64,000 bases of DNA from Marivirga aurantiaca (GCF_016679925.1 NZ_JAEQBW010000005.1:248001-312000), one strand, 5' to 3'. Positions 8,925-17,459 are shown, counted from the first letter of the stretch. Numbers and translations: made by a program. Notes: generated from the sequence alone by a model not told the origin.

Positions 8925-9911
8925 TTAGCCGATGGGAATTTTATTTAATATCCTCTGAACAATATCTTTGGTTGTTATTCCATCAGCCTCTGCCTCATAG
9001 TTTAATAATATCCTGTGATTCATCACATCATAGGCTATTTCCTTAATATCTTCAGGCAATACATAATCCCGACCTTCCATAAAGGCAATGGCTTTGGCTG
9101 CAAGGTTTAAGTTAATACTTGCCCTTGGAGAAACGCCATATTGAATATATTCTGCTTCTTGTTTTAAATTATAATCCAAAGGATTTCTTGTGGCATAAAC
9201 TAATTCAATAATATAATGCTCAAGCGATTCTGAAATCTCAACTTTGTTGATTTCATCCCTGATTTTGAAAATATCTTCTTTAGATAGTAAAACGTTCACA
9301 GTTTTGTCAAATGTCATGTTGGACATCCTTCTCATTACTTCCAGCTCTTGTGCTTTAGAAGGGTAATCCACAGTTACTTTCAACATAAACCTGTCTACCT
9401 GTGCTTCCGGCAATGGGTAGGTTCCTTCCTGATCCACCGGGTTTTGGGTAGCCAATACAAGGAATGGTCTGTCCAGTTTAAAAGAAGTCTCACCAATTGT
9501 TACCTGCTTTTCCTGCATGGCTTCCAGTAAGGCAGATTGTACTTTGGCAGGAGAACGGTTAACCTCATCGGCTAAAATTAAGTTAGAGAAAATGGGTCCT
9601 TTTTTCACCTCAAACTTTCCATCTTTTTGATTGTAAATCATGGTCCCAATTAAATCAGATGGCATTAGATCTGGCGTAAACTGAATTCTTTGGAAATCAA
9701 GATGCAATACTTCAGCTAGTGTATTTACTGTAAGTGTTTTAGCCAAACCTGGAACACCTTCCAGTAAAACGTGACCATTGGTAAATAAACCGACCAACAA
9801 TCTGTTAATCATATATTCCTGACCCACTACCACTTTACCCACTTCAGCTATTACAGCTTTCACCTTTTGTTGCAACAGGCTTCTTTCTTCAGATACTTGT
9901 ACTTCTTCCAT
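8925..9911 (-). CDS. MoxR-family AAA+ ATPase
   Basis: 328 residues, typical of the MoxR/APE2220 ATPase family. Walker A is GVPGLAKT (about residue 54), Walker B LILADEVNR, sensor 1 LATQNPVDQEGTYPLPEAQ, and the AAA lid region contains YGVSPRASINL. Family members act as chaperones that activate or assemble partner proteins, usually with DUF58 and von Willebrand (BatA/BatB) proteins encoded immediately downstream. Here the downstream neighbour is an unrelated TonB-system lipoprotein behind a terminator, and upstream lies apt, so no partner is encoded in this window. Identity is certain at family level; the client is unknown. Confidence 0.93.
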   Translation of the reverse strand: MEEVQVSEERSLLQQKVKAVIAEVGKVVVGQEYMINRLLVGLFTNGHVLLEGVPGLAKTLTVNTLAEVLHLDFQRIQFTPDLMPSDLIGTMIYNQKDGKFEVKKGPIFSNLILADEVNRSPAKVQSALLEAMQEKQVTIGETSFKLDRPFLVLATQNPVDQEGTYPLPEAQVDRFMLKVTVDYPSKAQELEVMRRMSNMTFDKTVNVLLSKEDIFKIRDEINKVEISESLEHYIIELVYATRNPLDYNLKQEAEYIQYGVSPRASINLNLAAKAIAFMEGRDYVLPEDIKEIAYDVMNHRILLNYEAEADGITTKDIVQRILNKIPIG

Positions 9912-10045
9912 AATTTAAATGTCAATCAAAAATTATATTCCAAAATTCAATGTTGTTAGGCTAAGCTCTCAATTAAATCTCCTTGTATGCTTCTCCAAAA
10001 GGTGAAGGAGTTTTGTTTGAACTTATCAACATTGTTTCAAATTTA

Positions 10046-10576
10046 TTAAAATGAAACGATACTGTAAACGGATTCATTGTAAGAATTCAGTTTTTTCCTA
10101 CCTTCTAAAAAGCTTAACTCAATCAGAAAGGTAAAGTTGCAGGCCTTAGCGCCCAGCTTCTCCACTAGTACGGCTGCGGCTTCTGCAGTTCCTCCTGTGG
10201 CCAACAGATCATCATGGATCATTACGCGCTGCCCCGGCTTTAATGCATCTGCATGGATTTCCATGGTAGCATTGCCATATTCCAGCTCATAAGCATATTT
10301 AACTGTTTTATGAGGTAATTTTCCTTCTTTCCTCACCGGCACAAAAGGGATACCCATTCTGTCAGCTATCAGCATTCCGAAAAGAAAGCCACGGGATTCC
10401 ACTCCAACAATTACATCAATCTTATCTTCTTTGGCTTTATCTACAAACCAATCCACTAACTCGCTCACCAATTTTGGGTCTGCCAGTACTGGTGTAATAT
10501 CTTTAAATATGATTCCAGGCTTTGGAAAATCAGGAATATCCCGAATGGTTTGATTTAGTTTTTCTGTTGTTGTCAT
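10046..10576 (-). CDS. apt: Adenine phosphoribosyltransferase
   Basis: 176 residues, the usual Apt length. It converts adenine plus PRPP to AMP in purine salvage, in the cytoplasm. The PRPP-binding motif RVMIHDDLLATGGTAEAA is intact. The N-terminal IRDIPDFPKPGIIFKDITPV and VGVESRGFLFG are diagnostic for Apt. The start is the ATG at 10574-10576. A REP-like palindrome (10592-10616) lies just upstream in the probable leader, and a broken transposase gene lies beyond that. Confidence 0.97.
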   Translation of the reverse strand: MTTTEKLNQTIRDIPDFPKPGIIFKDITPVLADPKLVSELVDWFVDKAKEDKIDVIVGVESRGFLFGMLIADRMGIPFVPVRKEGKLPHKTVKYAYELEYGNATMEIHADALKPGQRVMIHDDLLATGGTAEAAAVLVEKLGAKACNFTFLIELSFLEGRKKLNSYNESVYSIVSF

Positions 10577-10591
10577 AGGTGTTGAAGGCCC

Positions 10592-10616
10592 ATGTCTGAC
10601 CTTGTAGGTCTGACAT
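10592..10616. repeat. REP-like palindrome A
   Basis: Arms ATGTCTGACCT and AGGTCTGACAT around the loop TGT. All positions pair except stem position 6 (T against T). It lies between the transposase remnant and apt, 16 bp upstream of the apt start, and shares the GCCCATGTC left edge with the unit at 55996. Confidence 0.75.
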
Positions 10617-10628
10617 TAGGACTGTTGT

Positions 10629-11239
10629 TTAAAGTAAGTTTTTAATCTTATCATCAGAAATAACATTATAAGAATCTTGGTAAAAACTGTCTCTAACTAG
10701 ATTTAGCATTTCTAGTGCCAACTCAATATTACATAAGGTGCCATTTCTTTGGCCTACATAATCTTTAAATGAGGAAAATTCCCAATCTTCCATTCTAGAA
10801 CAAAGACCTGCCATATATGGATTTTGATGAATATAATTCAAACATACGAATTCATAATTATTATTTGATATATTTTTAAACTTTGCTTTTTGTCTGAAAA
10901 GGGAACCTGTTCGATTAACTGATTTATTATAAGGAATTGTATAACTACTTTGTAAAAGTCTAAATCCATTAACTAAGCTTGGCATGGAGATCCCTCCAAT
11001 TTTTTTATTGATAACTGATTTCACCGTGGCACATATCATAAAATGAAAGTGATTAGGCATAAGACTGTAACCAAATATATTGGAAATATGAATTTACGCA
11101 CTAAGCGAAGAAAGAAAAGATAGTTTTCTCTTTCAGAAAAAACTTTGATACGGTTATTCCCTTGGTTATAAACATGATACAATTGACCTAATTCTATTTT
11201 CATACATATTAAATTTAGAGTCTTCAATTGCTGGTTCAT
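10629..11239 (-). pseudogene. REP-associated tyrosine transposase (RAYT, IS200-like Y1 domain), frameshifted
   Basis: Two overlapping minus frames, 11036-11239 and 10629-11060, together make one RAYT-like protein. The first contains GQLYHVYNQGNNRIKVFSER, the second the HUH-type MPNHFHFMI and the tyrosine region VCLNYIHQNPYMAGL. The frames are joined by a shift at an ATATAT run (11075-11080): removing one AT restores KFIFPIFGYSLMPNHFHFM. RAYT enzymes process hairpin REP sequences with single-strand chemistry, and REP-like palindromes flank this gene on both sides. Probably inactive by dinucleotide slippage, unless the shift is a sequencing error. The functional start may be the ATG of MKIELGQLYHV rather than the one at 11237-11239. 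Confidence 0.8.
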
Positions 11240-11240
11240 T

Positions 11241-11283
11241 GCTAAAGTAATGTCAGACCTGGAAGGTCAGACATTACTTTAGC
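11241..11283. repeat. REP-like palindrome B overlapping the mazG 3' end
   Basis: 20-nt arms (11241-11260 and 11264-11283) match at 19 positions around a 3-nt loop. Its core is ATGTCAGACCT with AGGTCAGACAT, and the single mismatch falls at core stem position 6 (A against A). It contains the mazG stop codon (11274-11276), so it may also stop mazG transcription. It lies just upstream of the transposase remnant. Confidence 0.8.
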
Positions 11284-12077
11284 TTCTTCGCTGCCTCCCA
11301 GTACACATCCATCTCCTTCAATGTCATATCCCCAAGTTGTTTGCCTTCTTTTTTACTCGCTTCCTCAAGGTATTGAAACCTCTTAATAAATTTTCTATTC
11401 GTTTTTTCCAGTGCTTCCTCTGGGTTGATATTTTTAAAGCGAGCATAATTAATTAAACTAAACAGCACATCACCAAATTCTTCCGTGGCTTTTTCATGGT
11501 TTCCGGCTTCTTCTTCCTGCTTAAACTCCTGCATTTCTTCCTCCACCTTGGCCCAAACCTGGTCTTTATTGTCCCAGTCGAAACCAACACCTCTGGCTTT
11601 TTCCTGAATTCTCATTGATTTGATCAATGCAGGCAAAGATTTAGGAACTCCCCCCAAAACTGATATGTTCCCTTTTTCCTTGAGCTTAATCTTCTCCCAA
11701 TTAGCTTTTACAGCTTCTTCATCATTGGCCTGCACATCCGCATAAATATGCGGATGACGATTGATCAATTTATCACAAATACCATTTAACACATCCGCTA
11801 TGTCAAAAGCTTTTTGCTCATCAGCCATACGCGCATAAAATACCAAATGAAGCATAATATCCCCCAATTCTTTTTTCACTTCTTGTAAATCACCTTCCAA
11901 AATAGCATCAGAAAGTTCAAAGGTTTCTTCTATGGTTAAATGGCGTATGCTCTCAATGGTTTGCTTCTGATCCCAGGGACAAAGCATTCTTAGCTGATCC
12001 ATGATAGTCAATAATCTATCAAAAGCCTCTAATTTCTTTTTTCTATTACTATCGGGGTAAACAGATACTTCTTTCAT
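11274..12077 (-). CDS. mazG: Nucleoside triphosphate pyrophosphohydrolase MazG
   Basis: 267 residues with the two-copy MazG layout. The first MazG domain has LRMLCPWDQKQTIESIRHLTIEETFE and KKELGDIMLHLVFYA; the second has KVEEEMQEFKQEE and EFGDVLFSLINYARF. The Glu/Asp metal-binding helices (EExxE...ExxD) are present in both. The enzyme hydrolyses NTPs to NMP and pyrophosphate, cleaning the nucleotide pool. The last codons run into palindrome B. The gene is divergent from the small membrane-protein gene at 12320; the 242-bp spacer must hold both promoters. Confidence 0.95.
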   Translation of the reverse strand: MKEVSVYPDSNRKKKLEAFDRLLTIMDQLRMLCPWDQKQTIESIRHLTIEETFELSDAILEGDLQEVKKELGDIMLHLVFYARMADEQKAFDIADVLNGICDKLINRHPHIYADVQANDEEAVKANWEKIKLKEKGNISVLGGVPKSLPALIKSMRIQEKARGVGFDWDNKDQVWAKVEEEMQEFKQEEEAGNHEKATEEFGDVLFSLINYARFKNINPEEALEKTNRKFIKRFQYLEEASKKEGKQLGDMTLKEMDVYWEAAKKLK

Positions 12078-12259
12078 TAAAAAAATTGTTAAAGGATTAC
12101 AAGCAATATTCAGTCAGTGTAGTTGGACAAAATTCAGAAATTTTTACGAATTGATTTTAATCGTTGCAATGTAAATTTATTCTAAACCAGAGATGCTTTT
12201 TAATAAGAAGCAATTTAAGAAACTTTGCCCAGTTTGTAGGCGTTGTGCAGATAGAGTGT

Positions 12260-12267
12260 TAAATTTG
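12260..12267 (+). promoter_or_regulatory. Candidate -7 box for the gene at 12320
   Basis: TAAATTTG matches the Bacteroidota -7 consensus TAnnTTTG, 52 bp before the ATG. A TTTG at 12233-12236 lies 23 bp upstream, at the long edge of the usual -33 spacing. Confidence 0.4.
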
Positions 12268-12319
12268 TATAAAATTTAAAAGATTGGGTTCACCAAACCT
12301 GGTTTAAAAATTAATTAAT

Positions 12320-12541
12320 ATGACTGTATTCTTAATAACTGTAGGATTGCTAGCTGCATTTTTTCTTTTAATGTCAGTACGATTATTATTTTTGAAAAAT
12401 GGAGAATTTAAAGGGACATGTGCTTCACAAAGTCCATTTTTGAATAAAGAGGGAGAAGCCTGCGGTTTTTGTGGCCGCCAGCCAGGTGAACAATGTGCAA
12501 ATCCTGAATCGGAGGTAAACAAGGTTTTAAATAAATTCTAA
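12320..12541 (+). CDS. Small membrane protein with Cys-rich tail
   Basis: 73 residues. One N-terminal membrane helix (FLITVGLLAAFFLLMSVRLLF) is followed by a short soluble part containing GTCASQ, CGFCGRQPGEQC and an acidic end. The CxxC-like spacing hints at metal or cluster binding, or redox function, but this is not established. The start ATG, hydrophobic N-terminus and the following terminator support a real gene. The opposite-strand frame over the same bases lacks these features. No function is assigned. Confidence 0.75.
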   Translation: MTVFLITVGLLAAFFLLMSVRLLFLKNGEFKGTCASQSPFLNKEGEACGFCGRQPGEQCANPESEVNKVLNKF

Positions 12542-12660
12542 GGTAAAATTTGAGTAATTAGGCTACTCATGAAAATTTACAATAGATTCTTAAGAAATAA
12601 GGCTTCTCATTCAATACCTCGTCTTTTGCTCCCAAATTATTTGTAAAGAATACTTAATGT

Positions 12661-12709
12661 AAAAGGGACAAGTCTTTTCGATTATTATGAAAAGACTTGT
12701 CCTTTTTTT
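12661..12709. terminator. Bidirectional terminator
   Basis: Perfect 14-bp arms (12666-12679 and 12689-12702) with a 9-nt loop. TTTTTTT follows on the plus strand, and CTTTT follows on the minus strand. It serves the convergent genes 12320-12541 (+) and 12730-13863 (-). Confidence 0.9.
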
Positions 12710-12729
12710 ATAACTGGTTTGAGCTCTGC

Positions 12730-13863
12730 TTATTCAAACATACTCATAAAGAATCGAATGATTTCTTCCCTGATAGCCGGGTTGGCACCAGATGCAAGGG
12801 CTACAGAAATTACTAACCCAATCATGGCATAAGAGAAGTCACGGAAAATCATTCTGCCGGCTTTCTTCTTGTGTTTCCTTCCTTTTTTCTTTCTGGCCAA
12901 GCTTACTGCTATTTCTCTGCCACCAATTATCCCCAGGAATATCCAGGTAGTACTCATTGGCACTGTACTGATAAAAAGCTTGTATATTAAAAGTATTACA
13001 TAGGTAAGGTCAATCAATGTGGCTGCCCTTACATCCGAAATTCTAACTTTCTCACTTACTACTCTCTGTATTTTATCCCCTCTTAAATAGAAAAGAAGAC
13101 CCAACCCTAAAAAGATAGTTCCAGCGAAAATAATAAATTGAAATGCAGTTTGTTGCCTAGGCAAAAACACGGCTACATTGGCACCATCCTGCATCACCCA
13201 AACAGCCCAGAGTGTACCACTTACTATCCATTGAGTAACGGTCCAACCCACGTGCATGCTTCGGCTTTTGTAATATTTCTTAATCAAATTATAGCCGGCA
13301 TACCATACTACAAAAGAAAGTACAAAAGCTAATGCATAGCCAGAAATACTTTTTAATACCATGGATGTAATACCACTGGAACTTGCACTAAACACACTCA
13401 ATAATAAGAATGTGGTAGAAACCGGCATTCTCATCCTGGTAAGAATTAATAATACCAGTGGTGCAATAATTTGAAAAAAGCTGAAATTCTCCGGGTGCGG
13501 GTAATTACTGGATCCATCGGGGTTGAGTAGTCGCTGATAAGTAACATCTCCATCAAAATAAAACCAACTGAAAGTTACAGTTATTAAAAATATAGTACCG
13601 ATAAAAAGCCACAGCACCCACCATTGACGTAATTTATTGCTCTCAATAAAAGTACCCAGGGATTGAATACTATCATTAGCCACAGTCGCATATGCAGCAA
13701 AAGCGAAACCCAGCCACATAGCTGCTCGTCCATAGTCTATCAATATGGCTGCCAGAACGAACCCAGATAGTATGATTGCCAAAAATGTTTTTTCCTGAAT
13801 AAGAAAATCCAGGACATTTAAATAGGGCCTGTTCCTTTCAATTCTTCTAAATTTTTTTGCCAT
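12730..13863 (-). CDS. PiT-like integral membrane transporter (divergent)
   Basis: 377 residues with about ten hydrophobic segments and a basic loop (RKKKGRKHKKKAG). Two inverted-repeat-like halves carry motifs that resemble the inorganic phosphate transporter (PiT) family: YATVANDSIQSLGT recalls the GANDVANS signature, and MPVSTTFLLLSVF with VPMSTTWIFLGIIGG recalls the PVSTTH signature. Canonical PiT residues are only partly kept (GAND is replaced by ATVAND). The inference is an anion or phosphate-like permease of a diverged branch. It is a single-gene unit: a terminator lies downstream, and the arsenic operon ends about 270 bp upstream. Arsenate is a phosphate analogue, so this neighbourhood may not be accidental. 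Confidence 0.65.
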   Translation of the reverse strand: MAKKFRRIERNRPYLNVLDFLIQEKTFLAIILSGFVLAAILIDYGRAAMWLGFAFAAYATVANDSIQSLGTFIESNKLRQWWVLWLFIGTIFLITVTFSWFYFDGDVTYQRLLNPDGSSNYPHPENFSFFQIIAPLVLLILTRMRMPVSTTFLLLSVFSASSSGITSMVLKSISGYALAFVLSFVVWYAGYNLIKKYYKSRSMHVGWTVTQWIVSGTLWAVWVMQDGANVAVFLPRQQTAFQFIIFAGTIFLGLGLLFYLRGDKIQRVVSEKVRISDVRAATLIDLTYVILLIYKLFISTVPMSTTWIFLGIIGGREIAVSLARKKKGRKHKKKAGRMIFRDFSYAMIGLVISVALASGANPAIREEIIRFFMSMFE

Positions 13864-14130
13864 TCCCGTTTTTAAATTTATGGAAACTAAATATTAAAAT
13901 TCTTTTGCAAAAATATGTTTATAATTAGGCTTTTCAATGAACAGCCTGATTATTTCGACAGAACCCATGTTATCTTATTGTTAAGAAAGCATTCGCTTCT
14001 TCTTTTCTTCTACTTAGAAATGGCTTTAAATAGCTCTCAGGCTCAAAAATGTAGCCGACAACCATTCTTTCTCAAAGGAGACCTGTATGTTTCAATGTGG
14101 TATACAATTAACATTGGAAAGTTCAATTGA

Positions 14131-15201
14131 TCACTTTCTGTTTTTTAAATACTCTTCAACTTCTTTTATAGTTTCCCTGGCTGATCTGCCCACACCAATT
14201 AAAGTAGCGGAAGCAAATCCAGTCCAACCTCCATAACCTACTAACCATAACCCTCTTTCTTCTACTGAATGGGTTCCTTTGGTTGTAATTTTGCCTCTTT
14301 CATCGGTGGAGACGATTTTATTTAGATGGTTAGTAGCATAGCCAAAGCCGGTACACCATATCACTGCATCAAAAGCTTCTTCCTCGCCATTTTCCCATAA
14401 TACACCAAATTCTGTGAACGCTTTGAACTGACCATTAGAGCGTAAAATGTTTCTTTCCCGAGCTTCTTGTACCGAAGGAACCATTACGATATTGCCTAAA
14501 TTATATTTTGAAGCATCAAATTTCTCTCCTTTCTTTTCAGCATAATACCGTGCAGAAGCCTGGTCAAATAACACCCTTCCGTCAACATCATCAGGTAAAA
14601 ATTCGGGGGTTTTACGGGTTGTCCAAACAGTTTTGGCGACTTTTGAGACTTCCGCCAGGATTTGTGCTCCCGAATTCCCCTCTCCAACAACCAGCACTTT
14701 CTTTCCTTTGAAATCCTCAGGGGTTTTATAATTCGCAGAATGCAGCTGCTCACCTTTAAACTTCTGCTGTCCGGGAATTTCAGGGATAAATGGATGGCCC
14801 CAGGTGCCGGTAGCAGAAATAACTGCTTTGCTATAAAAGCTACCTTTATCGGAGATAATATGAAAGGATTCATTTTCTTTCAACACCTCCTTAACATTTA
14901 CCGGCCGCTGGACAGGAAGTTGATACCGTTTCTCATATTCACCTATATATTGAATTACTTCTTCTTTTGCAGGGAATTGATTATGAGATTTAGGCATCAG
15001 CCAGCCGGGCAATGAACTATGCTCGGCAGGTGAAAAAAGTGTTAGGGAGTTCCAGGCATGAAGCCATGCCCCTCCACACTTTTCCTGATCATCTAAAATC
15101 AGGTATTTAATATTGGTCCTACGTAAATAATATCCACAAGCCAAAGCACTTTGTCCTCCTCCAATAATGATCAAATCGTATGCTTGTTCCTTATGATTCA
15201 T
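14131..15201 (-). CDS. Flavin-dependent NAD(P) oxidoreductase of the ars operon (ArsO-like)
   Basis: 356 residues with an N-terminal FAD Rossmann motif (IIGGGQSALACGYYL), a second dinucleotide motif (VLVVGEGNSGAQI), the monooxygenase-like ATGTWGHPFIPEIPG, and the C-terminal IWCTGFGYATNHL. This matches flavin monooxygenase-like ArsO/CzcO proteins that often close bacterial ars operons. A role in arsenical oxidation or detoxification is inferred from position. It lies 83 bp after acr3, in the same direction and with no obvious terminator between. The start is the ATG at 15199-15201. 13864-14130 upstream of the PiT-like gene holds nothing I recognise. Confidence 0.85.
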   Translation of the reverse strand: MNHKEQAYDLIIIGGGQSALACGYYLRRTNIKYLILDDQEKCGGAWLHAWNSLTLFSPAEHSSLPGWLMPKSHNQFPAKEEVIQYIGEYEKRYQLPVQRPVNVKEVLKENESFHIISDKGSFYSKAVISATGTWGHPFIPEIPGQQKFKGEQLHSANYKTPEDFKGKKVLVVGEGNSGAQILAEVSKVAKTVWTTRKTPEFLPDDVDGRVLFDQASARYYAEKKGEKFDASKYNLGNIVMVPSVQEARERNILRSNGQFKAFTEFGVLWENGEEEAFDAVIWCTGFGYATNHLNKIVSTDERGKITTKGTHSVEERGLWLVGYGGWTGFASATLIGVGRSARETIKEVEEYLKNRK

Positions 15202-15284
15202 ACATTACATTTTTCCGATAAATTTCTTTGACTAAACTACTTCTAAGAGAAAAACTACAAGCTTAAATCTCTTATCAAAAACTG

Positions 15285-16331
15285 TTAATACTTCTTCTTG
15301 TTAGCATAAGCTACTAATGAAAGCATTACAGGCACTTCTACCAATACCCCTACCACACAAACCAGGGCTGCAGGACTTTCCAGCCCAAATAATGCAATTG
15401 CTACCGCTACTGATAATTCAAAAAAATTGCTGGCGCCAATCATAGCTGCCGGAGCACATACATTGTAATTCAGTTTCAACTTCTTTCCACTAAACCAGGT
15501 AATAAAAAAAATGAAATAGGTTTGGATGATTAGAGGAATGGCTATAAAAACAATAATTAAGGGATTGTTGAGGATGTTTCCACCCTGGAAGGCAAACAAC
15601 AGCACTAAAGTCAGCAATAAGGCAATTACACTTACCGGCTTGAACTTAGGCAAAAATTGAGAAGTAAACCATTTCTCTCCCTTTGATCTTATTAGAGCCT
15701 TACTAGTGACAAAGCCTGCTGCCAGTGGAACTACTACATAAATAGCTATACTTAATAAGAGTGTATTATAAGGAACGGCAATATCAGTGATACCCAATAA
15801 TAAGCCAACAATAGGTACAAAAGCTACCAGAATGATTAGATCATTAACAGAAACCTGCATCAAAGTATAGTTAGGATCACCATCACTCAAGTAAGACCAA
15901 ACAAAAACCATAGCGGTACATGGAGCTGCCCCCAATATGATGGCTCCGGCAATATATTCTCCGGCTAATTCCGGTGAAATGAATGCTGAATAGAGATTAG
16001 AGAAAAACAACCATGCGAAAAATGCCATAGTAAATGGTTTGATCAACCAATTCACGATAATTGTGAGAACAATTCCTTTCGGTTTTTTTCCAATCTTTTT
16101 TAGGCTTGAGAAATCTATCTGTAACATCATAGGGTAAATCATCATCCAAATAAGGATGGCGATTGGGATATTGACCTGGTAGAGCTCCATTCTACTCAAA
16201 AACTCCATAGAATCACCTGCAAAATGGCCAATTAAAACACCTCCAACGATACATAATACCACCCATAAGCTTAGGTACTTTTCAAAAAATGCTATCTGCT
16301 TCCTGGGTATAAGATTAGTCTTATTTGTCAT
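15285..16331 (-). CDS. acr3: Arsenite efflux transporter of the ACR3 family
   Basis: 348 residues and ten membrane segments, typical of ACR3 (BASS superfamily). The conserved segment GAAPCTAMVFVWSYLSDGDP contains the essential Cys that binds As(III). MMIYPMMLQIDFSSL and APAAMIGASNFFELSVAVAI are further ACR3 signatures. It pumps arsenite out of the cytoplasm. Its ATG overlaps the end of arsC by 4 bp (ATGA), indicating translational coupling. Confidence 0.95.
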   Translation of the reverse strand: MTNKTNLIPRKQIAFFEKYLSLWVVLCIVGGVLIGHFAGDSMEFLSRMELYQVNIPIAILIWMMIYPMMLQIDFSSLKKIGKKPKGIVLTIIVNWLIKPFTMAFFAWLFFSNLYSAFISPELAGEYIAGAIILGAAPCTAMVFVWSYLSDGDPNYTLMQVSVNDLIILVAFVPIVGLLLGITDIAVPYNTLLLSIAIYVVVPLAAGFVTSKALIRSKGEKWFTSQFLPKFKPVSVIALLLTLVLLFAFQGGNILNNPLIIVFIAIPLIIQTYFIFFITWFSGKKLKLNYNVCAPAAMIGASNFFELSVAVAIALFGLESPAALVCVVGVLVEVPVMLSLVAYANKKKY

Positions 16332-16963
16332 TTTCTTTCTAATTTACTTTTGACTTGTGAGAATACATAAAACATTTCTGCAGCTATTTGTTTGCTTCTT
16401 TCATCATACCTGGCTGCTTCTTCGGGTGTATTATCAAAAGCTTTGGGGTCTTCATAACGAACAGGTAAACGCACTTCAGCACTGGAAATAAAAGGGCAAT
16501 TTTCATCCGCATGGGAACAAGTCATAATAGCGGCAAATTCTGCTTTCGGGTTAATTCTATCATCATATATTTTAGAAAATGCAGTTATTGGCTCTGCATC
16601 ATCCGAAAAAAAGATGAAATACCTTGGGTTTTCCTCTCCTTTTTGGGTGACTCTAAAACCTGCTCTTCTAATGGAGTCCACCGCACGCTCATTAAAAGCA
16701 GTCACTTCTACTCCTCCTGAATAACTCTTAATATCAATACCATAATATCCGGCAGCAGTTTGCGCCCAGATTTGTGAAAGCTGACTTCTGCGACTATTGT
16801 GGGTACAAATAAAGTTCAACTTTACAGCTTGATCATTGGAAAGCTTCCCCTCCACATAATCAATTAATTCCTGCAAAACTTCCTTTCGCTCATTTGAAAT
16901 GGCGAAAGGAAGTTGATCAATTTTATCAGAAAGCTGTTCGTATAATTTGATACTGTTTCCCAT
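16328..16963 (-). CDS. arsC: Arsenate reductase, low-molecular-weight phosphatase type
   Basis: I choose the ATG at 16961-16963 (MGNSIKLYEQLSDK), which leaves a 10-bp gap after the DUF6428 stop; an upstream ATG would overlap that gene by 32 bp. The 211-residue protein has an N-terminal helical extension, then the CX5R phosphatase loop in FICTHNSRRSQLSQIWA. The downstream SGGVEVTAFNERAVDSIRRAGF and ADENCPFI are typical of the Bacteroidota ArsC/Wzb-like class. It reduces arsenate to arsenite for export by Acr3. Confidence 0.92.
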   Translation of the reverse strand: MGNSIKLYEQLSDKIDQLPFAISNERKEVLQELIDYVEGKLSNDQAVKLNFICTHNSRRSQLSQIWAQTAAGYYGIDIKSYSGGVEVTAFNERAVDSIRRAGFRVTQKGEENPRYFIFFSDDAEPITAFSKIYDDRINPKAEFAAIMTCSHADENCPFISSAEVRLPVRYEDPKAFDNTPEEAARYDERSKQIAAEMFYVFSQVKSKLERK

Positions 16964-16973
16964 ATGAAATAGA

Positions 16974-17459
16974 TTAGCAACACCCACTATCAGGAGTGCA
17001 GGCATTGTTACCTGAGGCCGTCATATCTGCCAATTTAATCCTGGGTTTTCCTTGGAGTTGGGATTCAGGGATGCCACATTTGTCTTTAGCAAGGCAATCT
17101 GTTTGGGTATTTGTGAGCACAAAACCTGTCCCATTGAAATCTAGTTCATATTTACCAATGGTAGTATCCTGATACTCCACTTCAACTTCCCAATTTTCCA
17201 AGCCCAGCTTCCTTTCTGAAAGTGAAATGATATCAATCAATTTTTGGGCACCAATCCTATGATCGAAATCCCCGGCCTCCCAAAGCTGAAAGCTAATTGA
17301 GTTCTCTTGCCTTATTGTTCCTCCACAATCGATGAATTTTTTGGTTACAGCCCCCACTTCTGTCACGTGAAAATGTGGTGGCACAAAGCTACCGTCAGGT
17401 AATTGAAAAGTCACTTGGTCTAATTGCGCCAGTTTTGATTTTACTTCTACAAGTTTCAT
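16974..17459 (-). CDS. DUF6428 family protein of ars operon
   Basis: 161 residues. The sequence contains LPDGSFVPPHFHVTEVG, CGGTIRQENSISFQLWEAGD, and a C-terminal tail ending in CTPDSGCC. The family is a small protein of unknown function repeatedly encoded between arsR and arsC in Bacteroidota. Conserved histidines (PPHFHV) and the vicinal cysteine tail could bind arsenic or metal; that is inference. It is the second gene of the ars operon, preceded by a copy of the candidate ArsR site and followed after 10 bp by arsC. Confidence 0.85.
   Translation of the reverse strand: MKLVEVKSKLAQLDQVTFQLPDGSFVPPHFHVTEVGAVTKKFIDCGGTIRQENSISFQLWEAGDFDHRIGAQKLIDIISLSERKLGLENWEVEVEYQDTTIGKYELDFNGTGFVLTNTQTDCLAKDKCGIPESQLQGKPRIKLADMTASGNNACTPDSGCC

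Noticed and set aside
12304-12522. Minus-strand frame over the small membrane protein gene
   Set aside because: No signal or domain; the plus-strand frame has a membrane helix, an upstream promoter box and a downstream terminator.
14496-14873. 125-codon minus frame inside the ArsO-like gene
   Set aside because: Shadow of the real gene, in another frame; no family features.
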